DNA of 64,000 nt from Serratia nematodiphila DZ0503SBS1. Lineage in GTDB: Bacteria > Pseudomonadota > Gammaproteobacteria > Enterobacterales > Enterobacteriaceae. Every line of letters starts with the position of its first letter. Position 1 is the first letter of the stretch. The notes beneath the pieces were generated by a model, which saw only the letters and a list, made by a program, of their open reading frames with translations, did not search any database and was not told the DNA's origin. Position numbers and translations under genes: made by a program. The DNA lies in the NCBI RefSeq assembly GCF_000738675.1, contig NZ_JPUX01000001.1, positions 3,100,001 through 3,164,000 of the forward strand, in the 5' to 3' direction. Shown here piece after piece: positions 1 to 8,894 of the stretch.

Positions 1-674
1 AGTATGTGGAAAGCCCGCAGGTGGATGTCAGCATTGCCGCGTTCCGCTCGCAGAAGGCTTATGTGACCGGTGAGGTGAAAACCTCCGGTCAGCAGGCGAT
101 CACCAACGTGCCGCTGACCATTCTGGATGCGATCAACGCCGCCGGCGGCCTGACGGACAATGCCGACTGGCGCAACGTGGTGCTGACCCATCAGGGCAAA
201 GAGCGGGCCATCTCGCTGCAGGCGCTGATGCAGCGTGGCGACATCAGCCAGAACGCGCTGCTGCAGCCGGGCGACATCCTCTACATTCCGCGCAATGACA
301 ACTTGAAAGTGTTCGTGATGGGCGAGGTGGGCAAGCAAGCGACGCTGAAGATGGATCGCAGCGGCATGACCCTGACCGAAGCCCTCGGATCTTCCGAAGG
401 GATCAGCCAGACGGTGGCGGATGCGACCGGGGTGTTCGTGATCCGGCCGAGCGGCGGCAATCCCCCGCAGCGGCTGGCGACGCTGTATCAGTTCGATCTC
501 TCCGACGCCAGCGCGCTGGCGATGGGCGCTGAATTTCAGCTGCACCCTTACGACGTCGTGTACGTCACCGCGGCGCCTATCGCGCGCTGGAACCGTTTGA
601 TCAGCCAGCTGGTGCCGACCATCAGCAGTTTTAACGATCTCAGCGAGGCTACCTTGCGCGTGCGCAACTGGTAA
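1..674 (+). CDS. wza: Wza-type polysaccharide export outer-membrane protein (5' end cut off)
   Basis: C-terminal part, about 223 residues, of an outer-membrane auxiliary (OPX) protein that forms the channel for exporting capsular or exopolysaccharide. The reading frame is open to the left edge, so the signal peptide and Poly_export domain lie outside. What remains shows two SLBB-type beta-grasp repeats, beginning near VTGEVKTSG and VFVMGEVGK. After them comes the short amphipathic segment [19 protein letters not shown], which matches the C-terminal helix that builds the outer-membrane alpha-barrel of Wza. The Wzc-type kinase gene follows 27 bases downstream, with no tyrosine phosphatase gene (wzb) between them. 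Family assignment is firm; the polymer exported is unknown. Confidence 0.93.
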   Translation, partial: YVESPQVDVSIAAFRSQKAYVTGEVKTSGQQAITNVPLTILDAINAAGGLTDNADWRNVVLTHQGKERAISLQALMQRGDISQNALLQPGDILYIPRNDNLKVFVMGEVGKQATLKMDRSGMTLTEALGSSEGISQTVADATGVFVIRPSGGNPPQRLATLYQFDLSDASALAMGAEFQLHPYDVVYVTAAPIARWNRLISQLVPTISSFNDLSEATLRVRNW

Positions 675-701
675 CTCCGCAGGGTGAATAAGGAACAGAA
701 G

Positions 702-2882
702 ATGAAAAACAATGCGCTGTCCGTGATGGTGGCCGAACAAGATGAAAAGCTGGAGTGGGAGCGTCTGGTAGGGCCGCTGTGGGATAACCGCTGGCGGATC
801 GCCGTCGTGACCGGCGTGGCGGGTGCGCTGGGCGTCGCCTACGCCCTGTTGGCTACCCCGGTGTACCAGGCCACGGCGGTGGTGCAGGTGGAGAATCAGC
901 TGTCCGGCGATTCGCTGCTGCGTGAAACGCTGGACAGTTCGCTGGGGCAAAATTCGGCGACGCAGGATGAGGTGACGCTGGTCAAGTCGCGCTACGTGCT
1001 CGGCAAAACGGTGGATGCCCTCGGCCTGACGGTGCGCGTCGAACCGGACTATTTCCCGGTATTCGGTAAAGGCTTTGCCCGACTGAGCGGTGAAAAGGCG
1101 CCGGTATTGGACATCGCCACGCTGACAACGCCGGCGGACATGCAGGGCGAAGCGCTGACGCTGACGGTGCGCGATGGGCAACATTATGAGCTGAGCCATG
1201 ACGGCGCCAAATTGTTCAGTGGCGTGGTTGGGCAACCGGTGGCGCAGGGCGAGTGGGGCATGACCGTTTCGGCGCTGGACGCGGCGCCGGGCACCAGTTT
1301 CACCGTGGTGAAAGTCGCGCGTCAAGAAGCGGTGGACGATCTGCGTAAATACCTGGGCGTAGTGCCGAGCGGCAAAGACAGCGGCATCATGACGTTTACG
1401 CTGCCGAGCGAAGATCCGCAGCGCGCCGAGGCGGTGCTGAAGAACATCACCGATAACTACCTGCAGCAGAACGTGGATCGCAAAACGGAAGAGGCGCAGA
1501 GAATGCTGGCCTTCCTGCAGGAGCAGTTGCCGCAAACGCAAACCTCGCTCAACAACGCCGAAACCCAGCTCAACCAGTTCCGCCAGCAAAACGACTCGGT
1601 GGATCTGTCGCTGGAAGCCAAATCGGTGCTGGACACGCAGGTACAGCTCGAAGCCCAGCTCAACGAGCTGACCTTCAAAGAGGCGGAGATTTCCAAGCTT
1701 TATACCCGCGTGCACCCGGCTTACCGGGCGCTGCTGGAAAAGCGCGCCACGCTGGAGGCGGAAAAGGCGCGGCTCGGCAAACAGGTACAGACGCTGCCGA
1801 AAATGCAGCAGGAGATCCTGCGTCTCACCCGCGACGTGCAGGTGGATCAGCAGGTTTACATGCAACTGATGAACAAACAGCAGGAGCTGAGCATCAGCAA
1901 GGCCGGCACGGTGGGCAATATTCGCATCGTTGACGAGGCGGAAACCGCTATCCGACCGATTCAGCCGCAAAAGATGCTCATCGTGTTGTTGGCGTTGATA
2001 TTGGGCGCTGCAGGCACCGCGGCCGTGGTGCTGCTGCGCACGGCCTTCCATCGCGGCATCAATGATATCGATACGCTGGAGAAGCGAGGCATCAACGTCT
2101 ACGCCACCGTGCCGCTGTCGCCATGGCAGGCGAAACGCAATCGCGAACAACGCCTGCTGTTGCCCAAATCCGGCGGTCGTCGCCTGCCGATCCTGGCGGT
2201 GGCCGAGCCGGCGGATCTGTCGGTGGAGGCCATTCGCAGCCTGCGCACCAGCCTGCATTTCGCCATGCTGGAGGCCAAAAACAACATTTTGATGGTCTCC
2301 GGTGCCAGCCCGGAAAGCGGCAAGAGTTTTACCAGCACCAACCTGGCGGTGGTGGTGGCGCAGGCCGGGCAGCGGGTGCTGTTGATCGACGCGGATATGC
2401 GTAAAGGATTTTTGCATCGTTGGCTATCGGACGACGCTCATCAAGGGCTGTCCGACATGCTGGTGGGCAAAGTGACGACGGAACAGGCGGTGCGGAAAAC
2501 CGCCATTGCCAATCTGGATTTCGTGCCACGTGGCCAGGTGCCGCCGAACCCGTCCGAGCTGCTGATGCATCGCCGTTTCGCCGATTTCCTGCGCTGGGCC
2601 GGGCAAAACTACGATCTGGTGCTGATCGATACGCCGCCGATTCTGGCGGTGACGGACGCGGCCATCGTCGGCAATCACGCCGGTACGTCACTGTTGGTGG
2701 TGCGTTTTGAGGTGAACACCGTCAAGCAGATCGAAACCAGCATGCGCCGTTTCGAACAGAATGGCGTGGCGATCAGAGGCGTAATCCTCAACGGCATCGT
2801 GAAGAGGGCGGCGACCGACATGAGCTATTACAACTTCGCCTATCCAAGCCATCGGGAAGATCACCGGCAGGCAGAGGAATAA
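702..2882 (+). CDS. wzc: Wzc-type tyrosine autokinase / polysaccharide co-polymerase
   Basis: Inner-membrane bacterial tyrosine kinase (PCP-2a) that controls chain length and export together with Wza and Wzy. Order: first membrane segment near residues 35-55, periplasmic Wzz-like domain with a coiled-coil stretch around residues 250-380, second membrane segment near 425-450, then a cytoplasmic BY-kinase domain. The kinase has Walker A GASPESGKSF, Walker A' VLLIDADMRKG and Walker B DLVLIDTPP. The ATG at 702 is preferred because AGGA lies 7 bases upstream; an in-frame GTG at 684 has no usable ribosome site. The C-terminal tail holds only three tyrosines (SYYNFAY), fewer than the tyrosine cluster of E. 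coli Wzc, so autophosphorylation capacity may differ. Confidence 0.94.
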   Translation: MKNNALSVMVAEQDEKLEWERLVGPLWDNRWRIAVVTGVAGALGVAYALLATPVYQATAVVQVENQLSGDSLLRETLDSSLGQNSATQDEVTLVKSRYVLGKTVDALGLTVRVEPDYFPVFGKGFARLSGEKAPVLDIATLTTPADMQGEALTLTVRDGQHYELSHDGAKLFSGVVGQPVAQGEWGMTVSALDAAPGTSFTVVKVARQEAVDDLRKYLGVVPSGKDSGIMTFTLPSEDPQRAEAVLKNITDNYLQQNVDRKTEEAQRMLAFLQEQLPQTQTSLNNAETQLNQFRQQNDSVDLSLEAKSVLDTQVQLEAQLNELTFKEAEISKLYTRVHPAYRALLEKRATLEAEKARLGKQVQTLPKMQQEILRLTRDVQVDQQVYMQLMNKQQELSISKAGTVGNIRIVDEAETAIRPIQPQKMLIVLLALILGAAGTAAVVLLRTAFHRGINDIDTLEKRGINVYATVPLSPWQAKRNREQRLLLPKSGGRRLPILAVAEPADLSVEAIRSLRTSLHFAMLEAKNNILMVSGASPESGKSFTSTNLAVVVAQAGQRVLLIDADMRKGFLHRWLSDDAHQGLSDMLVGKVTTEQAVRKTAIANLDFVPRGQVPPNPSELLMHRRFADFLRWAGQNYDLVLIDTPPILAVTDAAIVGNHAGTSLLVVRFEVNTVKQIETSMRRFEQNGVAIRGVILNGIVKRAATDMSYYNFAYPSHREDHRQAEE

Positions 2883-2886
2883 GCGG

Positions 2887-4185
2887 GTGAAGGCCATTAT
2901 CACCAACGCCCTGTGGCTGATGCTGGAACGCGTTTCGCTCAGCCTGTCCGGCATCTTCGTCTCCATTTACGTTGCGCGCTATCTGGGGCCCGCCCAGTTT
3001 GGCGCTCTCAACTATCTATTGGCGACGATCGCCATCGTGGTGCCGCTGGTGCAGCTGGGCGCCGACAGCATCATTTTCAACCGCGTCGCCCGCCGCCAGC
3101 CGAGCGGCATTCGCCTGATGTTGGCTTCGATGCGTTTGCGCCGCCGGCTGTTCCTGGTGGTGGCGCTGCCGATGCTGATATGGAGCTATTTCAGCCAGCC
3201 GCCAGCCAGTCAACTGATGACGCTGTTGCTGCTTATCAGCGCCTATTTCTCGATTCAGGACGTGTACAAAATTTATTACGATGCCCGCCTGCAGTCGAAA
3301 CGCAATACGCTGATCAACAACCTGGCGCTGCTGCTGTCGATCGGGCTGCGGCTGGCGCTGGTGAGCGCCGCGCTGCCGCTGGTGTGGTTCGCGGTACCCT
3401 ACATCCTCAGCAGCGCCGTACCTTATCTGGCGCGCCTCTGGCTATTCCGTGGGGAAGCTGCGGCCACGCCGCGGGTTACGCCGCGCCAGGCCGGGCGCTA
3501 TGGCCGTTATTTGCTGAAAGTGGGTCTGCCGTTGGCCATCTCCAGTCTGGCGATAGTGATTTATACCCGCATCGATCAAATCATGCTGGGCAATCTGGTC
3601 GGCGAGCAGGCGGTGGGCTGGTTCAGCGCCGCTACCACCCTCAGTCAGGGGTGGGTTTTTGTGCCGATGGCGCTGATCACCTCGTTGATGCCGGGTATTG
3701 CCAACTGTCGCGATCCGTTGGAGCAGGAGTACCGCATCCGGGTGCTGTATCTGGTGGTATTGGGCCTGTCGTTGCCGGTGCTGCTGGGGCTGTGGTGGTT
3801 CGCCCAGCCGGCTATTGCGCTGCTGTATGGCGCCGCTTTTCAACCGGCCGCCGACATCCTGGCTATTTGTACGCTGACCTCGCTGTTCTCGGTGATGGGG
3901 ACGGTTTCGTACCGCAGCATCGTGCTGTTCGCCGGTTATCGCTTTATCGCCATCAAGATGCCGTTGGTGGCTCTGATGAACGTGGCGATGAATCTGCTGC
4001 TGATCCCGCGTTACGGCCTGACCGGCGCTGCGGTGTCTACGCTACTGGCGGAATTCATTTCATTCTTCGTTCTGAACAGTTTATTCCGTGGCGGGAAAAT
4101 TACCCGACTGCAGCTGACCTGTTTTTACTGCCTGCCGCGTCTTGTCAGCAAATTAAGGAGAGAGCATGTTAAACACCCTGGTTAA
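2887..4185 (+). CDS. Wzx-like oligosaccharide flippase
   Basis: Polytopic membrane protein of 432 residues in the MATE/MOP (polysaccharide transporter) superfamily. It probably flips lipid-linked repeat units across the inner membrane for Wzy polymerisation. The N-terminus has the typical pattern ARYLGPAQFGALNYLLA followed by a long hydrophobic series consistent with about 12 membrane helices. The start is the GTG at 2887, with GAGGA 8 bases upstream; the gene begins 4 bases after the wzc stop. Its end overlaps the next gene by 20 bases, so the two are translationally linked. The substrate cannot be predicted from sequence. Confidence 0.88.
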   Translation: MKAIITNALWLMLERVSLSLSGIFVSIYVARYLGPAQFGALNYLLATIAIVVPLVQLGADSIIFNRVARRQPSGIRLMLASMRLRRRLFLVVALPMLIWSYFSQPPASQLMTLLLLISAYFSIQDVYKIYYDARLQSKRNTLINNLALLLSIGLRLALVSAALPLVWFAVPYILSSAVPYLARLWLFRGEAAATPRVTPRQAGRYGRYLLKVGLPLAISSLAIVIYTRIDQIMLGNLVGEQAVGWFSAATTLSQGWVFVPMALITSLMPGIANCRDPLEQEYRIRVLYLVVLGLSLPVLLGLWWFAQPAIALLYGAAFQPAADILAICTLTSLFSVMGTVSYRSIVLFAGYRFIAIKMPLVALMNVAMNLLLIPRYGLTGAAVSTLLAEFISFFVLNSLFRGGKITRLQLTCFYCLPRLVSKLRREHVKHPG

Positions 4186-5014
4186 AAGCATTTCCAAGCG
4201 CCTGCCCGATGCCTGGCACCATCAGGTTAAATACGCGCTCTATTTCAAAAAACTGCCGCACTTGTCAAAACCGACCGGCTTCAGCGAAAAGATCATGCGC
4301 CGCAAAATTTATCCGCGCAGCATCTACACCACCTTGTCGGACAAATACAAGGTCCGTGAATTTATTGCCGGCCTGTGGGGCGAAGAGTATCTGGTGGAGC
4401 TGTATGCGCATGGCACTGAACTCAGCTACGACACGTTCAGGCAGTTGCCCGACGCCTTCGTGCTTAAGGCCAACCATGGCAGCGGCTATAACCGGTTGGT
4501 GTTCGACAAGCAACAGGTTAGCTACGCGGAATTGTACGATCTCAGCAGTGCGTGGATGCGCAGCAACTTTTACGAGCAGAGTCGCGAAAAGCATTATCTG
4601 GACATCGAACCCTGCATCATGGTGGAACGCATGTTGCTGGATGGTGAGCAGGTGCCGAACGATATCAAGTTTCATTGTTTCAACGATAACCATGAAATTC
4701 GCATGTTCATCCAGGTGGATTACCAGCGTTTTGGCACCCATCGGCGCGACATTTTTGATATCGACTGGAACCGCACCGAAATCCGCATCAGCTTGCCGAA
4801 TGCCGACGAACCGATGCCGCGGCCTACGCGGCTGGAAGAAATGACGCGCTTGGCTCGCCAGGTTGCGCAGCAGTTCTCTTATGTCCGCGTGGATTTCTAC
4901 CAGGTCGGTGAGAAGGTCTATTTCGGTGAATTGACGTTTACGCCTGGTGCGGGGTTAAGCAAGCTTAAGCCGGAAAACATCGAGCAGGAATGGGGCAGTT
5001 ATTTTACTGAGTAA
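4166..5014 (+). CDS. TupA-like ATP-grasp protein of the polysaccharide cluster
   Basis: Soluble 282-residue protein of the TupA-like ATP-grasp family, named after the teichuronopeptide gene tupA and common in capsule loci. Recognised from the N-terminal pattern LPHLSKPTGFSEKIMRRK, the LSDKYKVREFI segment, FVLKANHGSGYN (a glycine loop probably binding nucleotide), and EPCIMVERML with NDIKFHCFN in the centre. The C-terminal VRVDFYQVGEKVYFGELTFTPGAG carries the Asp/Glu pattern expected for metal and ATP. ATP-grasp enzymes ligate a carboxylate to an amine or thiol, so this one may add an amino acid or similar group to the sugar repeat; that is inference. An AAGGAGAG ribosome site lies inside the end of the flippase gene. 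Confidence 0.8.
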   Translation: MLNTLVKSISKRLPDAWHHQVKYALYFKKLPHLSKPTGFSEKIMRRKIYPRSIYTTLSDKYKVREFIAGLWGEEYLVELYAHGTELSYDTFRQLPDAFVLKANHGSGYNRLVFDKQQVSYAELYDLSSAWMRSNFYEQSREKHYLDIEPCIMVERMLLDGEQVPNDIKFHCFNDNHEIRMFIQVDYQRFGTHRRDIFDIDWNRTEIRISLPNADEPMPRPTRLEEMTRLARQVAQQFSYVRVDFYQVGEKVYFGELTFTPGAGLSKLKPENIEQEWGSYFTE

Positions 5015-5020
5015 ACGCTT

Positions 5021-6175
5021 ATGCAGAGAGTCGCCTCCAATTTTCACATGCATGCCAATGTCGGTTATAATCAGTCGCGGGATTTGGTCAATCAATCAAT
5101 CATATTGACCTTCCTGTTGATCTTTTTCGTGAAAACTTTCCTGACCTCGGGATCGTTCAACAGCGAGCTGATTAATAAAACCGTGACGGGGCTTAATGCC
5201 CTGATGTTGCTCTATGTCGGTTATGCATTTTTCATCGCTACGATGGCGGAAAAAGCGGTTGCGGGTTTTTTGGTTCTGCTGTTTCTGGTTAATATCGCCA
5301 CCGGACATGGTGATTACCTTTTTGGCGCGGTATTCAGCTCGGCGGTGATAATTTTATTCCGCCGCATCGAGATGGTGCGCGGCGCTGAAATGTTCGCTAT
5401 CGCTTTTGTGGTTGCCGGGCTGTTGATGGTTGTCCCCTATACCTTTTACACCGAGGGATTTGTTTACCTTGATGAGCGCTATGGCAACAGATTAACGCTG
5501 GGTTTCGATAACCCGAACACCTTGGCGTATTACTCTTTTGCCTTGTTCGCCATGCTGCTGTGCCTGATCGACCATGCGAAATTAACGCGTGGAATGAAAA
5601 ATATCGCCTCACTGGCGGTGTCGGCGTTAATTATCCCGGTGCTGATGTATTCCTATTCCCGCACCTGTTTTATGTTGGCGCTGTTGATGTTGTTGCTGTT
5701 TTGGCTGGCGCCGCTGCTGCGTTTTACCCCCAATAGAAAAGTCTGCATTGCGCTGACGTTGGCCATCATAGGCTTTCAGTTCGCCAGCGTTATACGCTGG
5801 GGGAACAATCCGGCATTGGACGCGCTGTTGAACCAGGCGTTGACCGGGCGCATTTGGTTCTCCTGGCAGATGTTTCAGGCGGTGGGGCTACCCAATCCGC
5901 TGTTCGGCATGAATATCGAACCCTATAAGCCGGTCGATTTTTTCTTCATCGCCATGTTTTATTCGGCTGGTGGGATCGCCTCTGTTGTCATGCTTTTTTG
6001 TTATTTTCACCTGTTGGGGAATATGTGCAGGCTGAGTCGATTCATGCGCTGGGTAGTGGTGGTTTTCCTGCTGACAACTTTTACGGAAACCTATTTTTTG
6101 GTCCCGGTATTTAACGTGTCGTTATTGCTGCTTTGCCGTGGAAAAGAAATGATAAATTCTAAGTTGGAGGGTTAA
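5021..6175 (+). CDS. Wzy-like O-antigen/exopolysaccharide polymerase
   Basis: Integral membrane protein of 384 residues with about ten hydrophobic segments and a larger periplasmic loop near residues 255-305 (after the IGFQFASV helix), the layout of Wzy/O-antigen ligase-type proteins. Wzy polymerases are poorly conserved, so the call rests on topology, the motif GNRLTLGFDNPNTLAYYSFA (the Asn-Pro-Asn region typical of this family), and position between the flippase/ATP-grasp pair and the glycosyltransferases. It would polymerise undecaprenyl-linked repeats in the periplasm. The start at 5021 is 6 bases after the previous stop; a second in-frame ATG lies at 5048. Base composition is more AT-rich than in flanking genes, as is usual for wzy. 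Confidence 0.78.
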   Translation: MQRVASNFHMHANVGYNQSRDLVNQSIILTFLLIFFVKTFLTSGSFNSELINKTVTGLNALMLLYVGYAFFIATMAEKAVAGFLVLLFLVNIATGHGDYLFGAVFSSAVIILFRRIEMVRGAEMFAIAFVVAGLLMVVPYTFYTEGFVYLDERYGNRLTLGFDNPNTLAYYSFALFAMLLCLIDHAKLTRGMKNIASLAVSALIIPVLMYSYSRTCFMLALLMLLLFWLAPLLRFTPNRKVCIALTLAIIGFQFASVIRWGNNPALDALLNQALTGRIWFSWQMFQAVGLPNPLFGMNIEPYKPVDFFFIAMFYSAGGIASVVMLFCYFHLLGNMCRLSRFMRWVVVVFLLTTFTETYFLVPVFNVSLLLLCRGKEMINSKLEG

Positions 6176-6178
6176 GAA

Positions 6179-7084
6179 ATGGATTTCTCGATCGTGATTC
6201 CTATTTATAATAGTGCGCGTTACCTGCCTAAAACTCTGAAGCGGATTTTCAACGCTTGCCAAGGGTTCGACTATCAGGTGATTTTGGTTGATGATTGCTC
6301 TGACGAGGATGACATCAAATATATTCGCCAGATAGCGGCGACTAATAGCAACGTGATGCTGCATGAGAAAAAACAGAAGAGCAATGCGGCGGTATCGCGC
6401 AACCTGGGTGCCAATTTAGCGCAATCGGAGATCGTGTTTTTTCTCGATTCGGATGATTACTTCACTACCAACTATATTATTCGCCGCATGAAGAAGCATG
6501 AAGATCGCCATATTGATATTATCTTCGGTAATTATGCAGAGGTGAGCGGCGATTCGGTACGCGACTTCAACTTCCACTACAAATCCGGTTCTTCCGGCGA
6601 GGATTTTCTTTTTCTGGAAATGGGCGATATTCGGTCATCCACCATCAGCATGCGTAAAAAAAGCGATCGCCGCTTTTTATTTCCCGAGTTTCTCAACAAA
6701 CATCAGGATTGGGGCTTTCTGGTCAACGCCACCAATTTGGGCGCGCAGGTGGCGCATGACGCCGGCGGCGGGGTGTTTCTCGACGTGGGGCGCTACGGAC
6801 GCATGACGGCGAAGCTTAACCTGGAGGCCAGCGACCGCTTTATCAATACCTTCCTCAGCCCCAGCGATCGCCATATCAGCGGATTCGCCTGCAAGCACCT
6901 GCTGGCCTCGCTGTATTCGGAAAACGCCCAGGCGTTCAATTATTACTCGTCGCGCATCGTGCGGCACAGCCTGAGCGGCAAGTTCAAGATGATCAAATGG
7001 TATGGCGATTGTCTGACGCGGCTGGGGTTGTTCTCGGTTGGCGGCCGGCTGTTGCGCAATGTGCGCCAGGGATTCAGGAGATGA
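6179..7084 (+). CDS. Family 2 glycosyltransferase
   Basis: GT-A fold transferase of 301 residues. It begins DFSIVIPIYNSARYL, then VILVDDCSDEDD for the nucleotide site and FFLDSDDYF for the DxD metal site, the order seen in GT2 enzymes. No membrane helix is evident, so it probably acts at the cytoplasmic face on lipid-linked sugars. A GGAG ribosome site precedes the ATG, only 3 bases after the wzy-like stop. Donor and acceptor are unknown. The middle and C-terminal parts are not recognised and may set acceptor specificity. Confidence 0.85.
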   Translation: MDFSIVIPIYNSARYLPKTLKRIFNACQGFDYQVILVDDCSDEDDIKYIRQIAATNSNVMLHEKKQKSNAAVSRNLGANLAQSEIVFFLDSDDYFTTNYIIRRMKKHEDRHIDIIFGNYAEVSGDSVRDFNFHYKSGSSGEDFLFLEMGDIRSSTISMRKKSDRRFLFPEFLNKHQDWGFLVNATNLGAQVAHDAGGGVFLDVGRYGRMTAKLNLEASDRFINTFLSPSDRHISGFACKHLLASLYSENAQAFNYYSSRIVRHSLSGKFKMIKWYGDCLTRLGLFSVGGRLLRNVRQGFRR

Positions 7085-7085
7085 T

Positions 7086-8141
7086 ATGCAAGCACGCAAG
7101 GTAATCATCGTCATCGAAAATATGGCGGGCAAGGGCGGCACTGAACGGGTCGCCAGCGGTTTGGCCAATGCGCTGGCGCGTCTGCCGAATTACGAGGTGG
7201 CGGTGTTTTCGCTGTGTGGCGAACGGAGCTTCTTTCCGCTGGCGAGCAACGTCCGGCTACGCTGTGGCGGCGGCGATTCGCTGTTCTGGCCATGGCGGCT
7301 GGCGTTGGCACTGCGGCGTGAACGCGCGGATGTGATCATTACCGTTTCCATGGGAAAACTGTCGGTGGTGATGACGCCTTTTCTACGTTTGTTCTGTGCC
7401 CGCAGCCGGCTGTTATTGAGCGAACACGTCAGCTTTCACCAGTATCCGCGCGTATTTAAGTGGTTGAAGTTGTTGGTTTACCGGTTGAGCGATCGCGTGA
7501 TTTTCCTGACGCGGCAAGATAGCGACGCCATCGCTCGCTGGGTGGGCGCCGGGAAATGCCGGGTGATCGAGAACGTTTCGCCGTTCGGCGCACAGGCGCC
7601 GACGCCGGCGCTGCAGGAAAAGGTGGCGCTGGCGGTGGGGCGGTTGAGCAATCAGAAAGGCTTCGATCGTCTGATCGCGCTGTGGCGAGGGGTGGCGGCG
7701 CAGATGCCGGATTGGCGGCTGTTGATTATTGGCGACGGCCCTGAGCGCGACGCACTGCGGCGGCAGATTGAAGGCGCCGGGCTGGAGCGGCAGGTGAGCC
7801 TGCTGCCGGCCACCGCCGACGTGGCGGCCTATTATCGCCAGGCCAGCCTGTACGTGATGACGTCGCGCTATGAGGGGTTGCCGATGGTGCTGATCGAAGC
7901 CATGAGTTTCGGCCTGCCGCTGGTGGCCTACGACTGCAAGACCGGCCCGGCCGAGCTGATAGACAACGGCGTCAACGGCTATCTGGTGCCCGATGACGAT
8001 GCCGCCGCCTTCAGCGAAGGCGTGCTCGAACTGATGCGCGATCCGGCTCTGCGCGATCGCTTTTCTGTCGCTGCGCTTGATAAGTCTCGCCGTTTTTCTC
8101 CCGAACGTATTTATCCCCAGTGGCAACAGCTCATTGAGTGA
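7086..8141 (+). CDS. Family 4 glycosyltransferase
   Basis: GT-B fold retaining transferase of 351 residues. The N-terminal half has the glycine-rich loop ENMAGKGGTERVA. The C-terminal half has VGRLSNQKGFDRLI, IIGDGPERDALRRQIE and the E-x7-E signature in YEGLPMVLIEAMSFGLPLVA with PAELI after it. The ATG at 7086 is chosen because AGGAG ends 5 bases upstream and the protein then starts directly with the first beta strand; an upstream in-frame start would lie inside the previous gene. It probably adds one sugar to the repeat unit on undecaprenyl phosphate. Confidence 0.88.
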   Translation: MQARKVIIVIENMAGKGGTERVASGLANALARLPNYEVAVFSLCGERSFFPLASNVRLRCGGGDSLFWPWRLALALRRERADVIITVSMGKLSVVMTPFLRLFCARSRLLLSEHVSFHQYPRVFKWLKLLVYRLSDRVIFLTRQDSDAIARWVGAGKCRVIENVSPFGAQAPTPALQEKVALAVGRLSNQKGFDRLIALWRGVAAQMPDWRLLIIGDGPERDALRRQIEGAGLERQVSLLPATADVAAYYRQASLYVMTSRYEGLPMVLIEAMSFGLPLVAYDCKTGPAELIDNGVNGYLVPDDDAAAFSEGVLELMRDPALRDRFSVAALDKSRRFSPERIYPQWQQLIE

Positions 8142-8148
8142 GGACCGA

Positions 8149-8892
8149 ATGGAAAAGATATCCGTGATAATGCCCGCTTACAACGCGGCAAACTCAATCA
8201 AAGAATCGATTCTTGGTGTGCTGAACCAGCAATTTACCGACTATCACCTGTATGTGATCGATGATGCCTCCACCGACAACACCGCCGAGGTGGTGCGGCC
8301 GTTTATCCACGATCGCCTCACCTATATACGCAATGAGCATAACCAGGGCGTGGCGGAAACGCGCAACATCGGCATTGAGGCGGCGAGCGGGGATTATATC
8401 GCCTTCTGCGACAGTGATGACGTATGGCTCCCCAACAAGCTGTCGCGCCAGGCGAGCATTTTGCAAACCCGCCGCTATGACGTGGTGTGTTCCCATTATT
8501 ACACCTTCGAAGACGATCTGAAGTTGATCAAAAACACCCGTGGTGCGGATGAGCTTATCGGCTATCAGGACATGTTGAAAAGCAACTGGATCGGCAATCT
8601 CACCGGCATCTATAACCAGAAGCGCATCGGTAAGGTGTATCAGCAAAAAGTGGGGCATGAGGACTATTTGATGTGGCTGGCGGTGCTGCAGAAGGCGCGT
8701 AACGGCCTGGCCTACTGTATTCCCGAACCGCTGGCCTGTTACCGATTGTCTACCCATTCGCTGTCGGGCAACAAAATCCGCGCTGCGGACTGGCAATGGC
8801 GGATTTACCGTCAGCATTTGGGGCTGTCGTACCAGAAATCCTGCTATTTGTTCGCCACCTATCTGTTCAATGCCGTAGTGAAAAGGAAATGA
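8149..8892 (+). CDS. Family 2 glycosyltransferase
   Basis: GT-A transferase of 247 residues: EKISVIMPAYNAANSI at the N-terminus, VIDDASTDNTAEVV, AETRNIGIEAASGDYIAFCDSDDVW containing the DxD-type motif, and a C-terminal GHEDYLMWLAVL segment carrying the ED acid pair typical of GT2 enzymes. The ATG at 8149 follows GAGGA and lies 7 bases after the previous stop. It is shorter than the other GT2 in this cluster (247 against 301 residues) and shares only the general fold, so the two probably make different linkages. Confidence 0.87.
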   Translation: MEKISVIMPAYNAANSIKESILGVLNQQFTDYHLYVIDDASTDNTAEVVRPFIHDRLTYIRNEHNQGVAETRNIGIEAASGDYIAFCDSDDVWLPNKLSRQASILQTRRYDVVCSHYYTFEDDLKLIKNTRGADELIGYQDMLKSNWIGNLTGIYNQKRIGKVYQQKVGHEDYLMWLAVLQKARNGLAYCIPEPLACYRLSTHSLSGNKIRAADWQWRIYRQHLGLSYQKSCYLFATYLFNAVVKRK

Positions 8893-8894
8893 CC

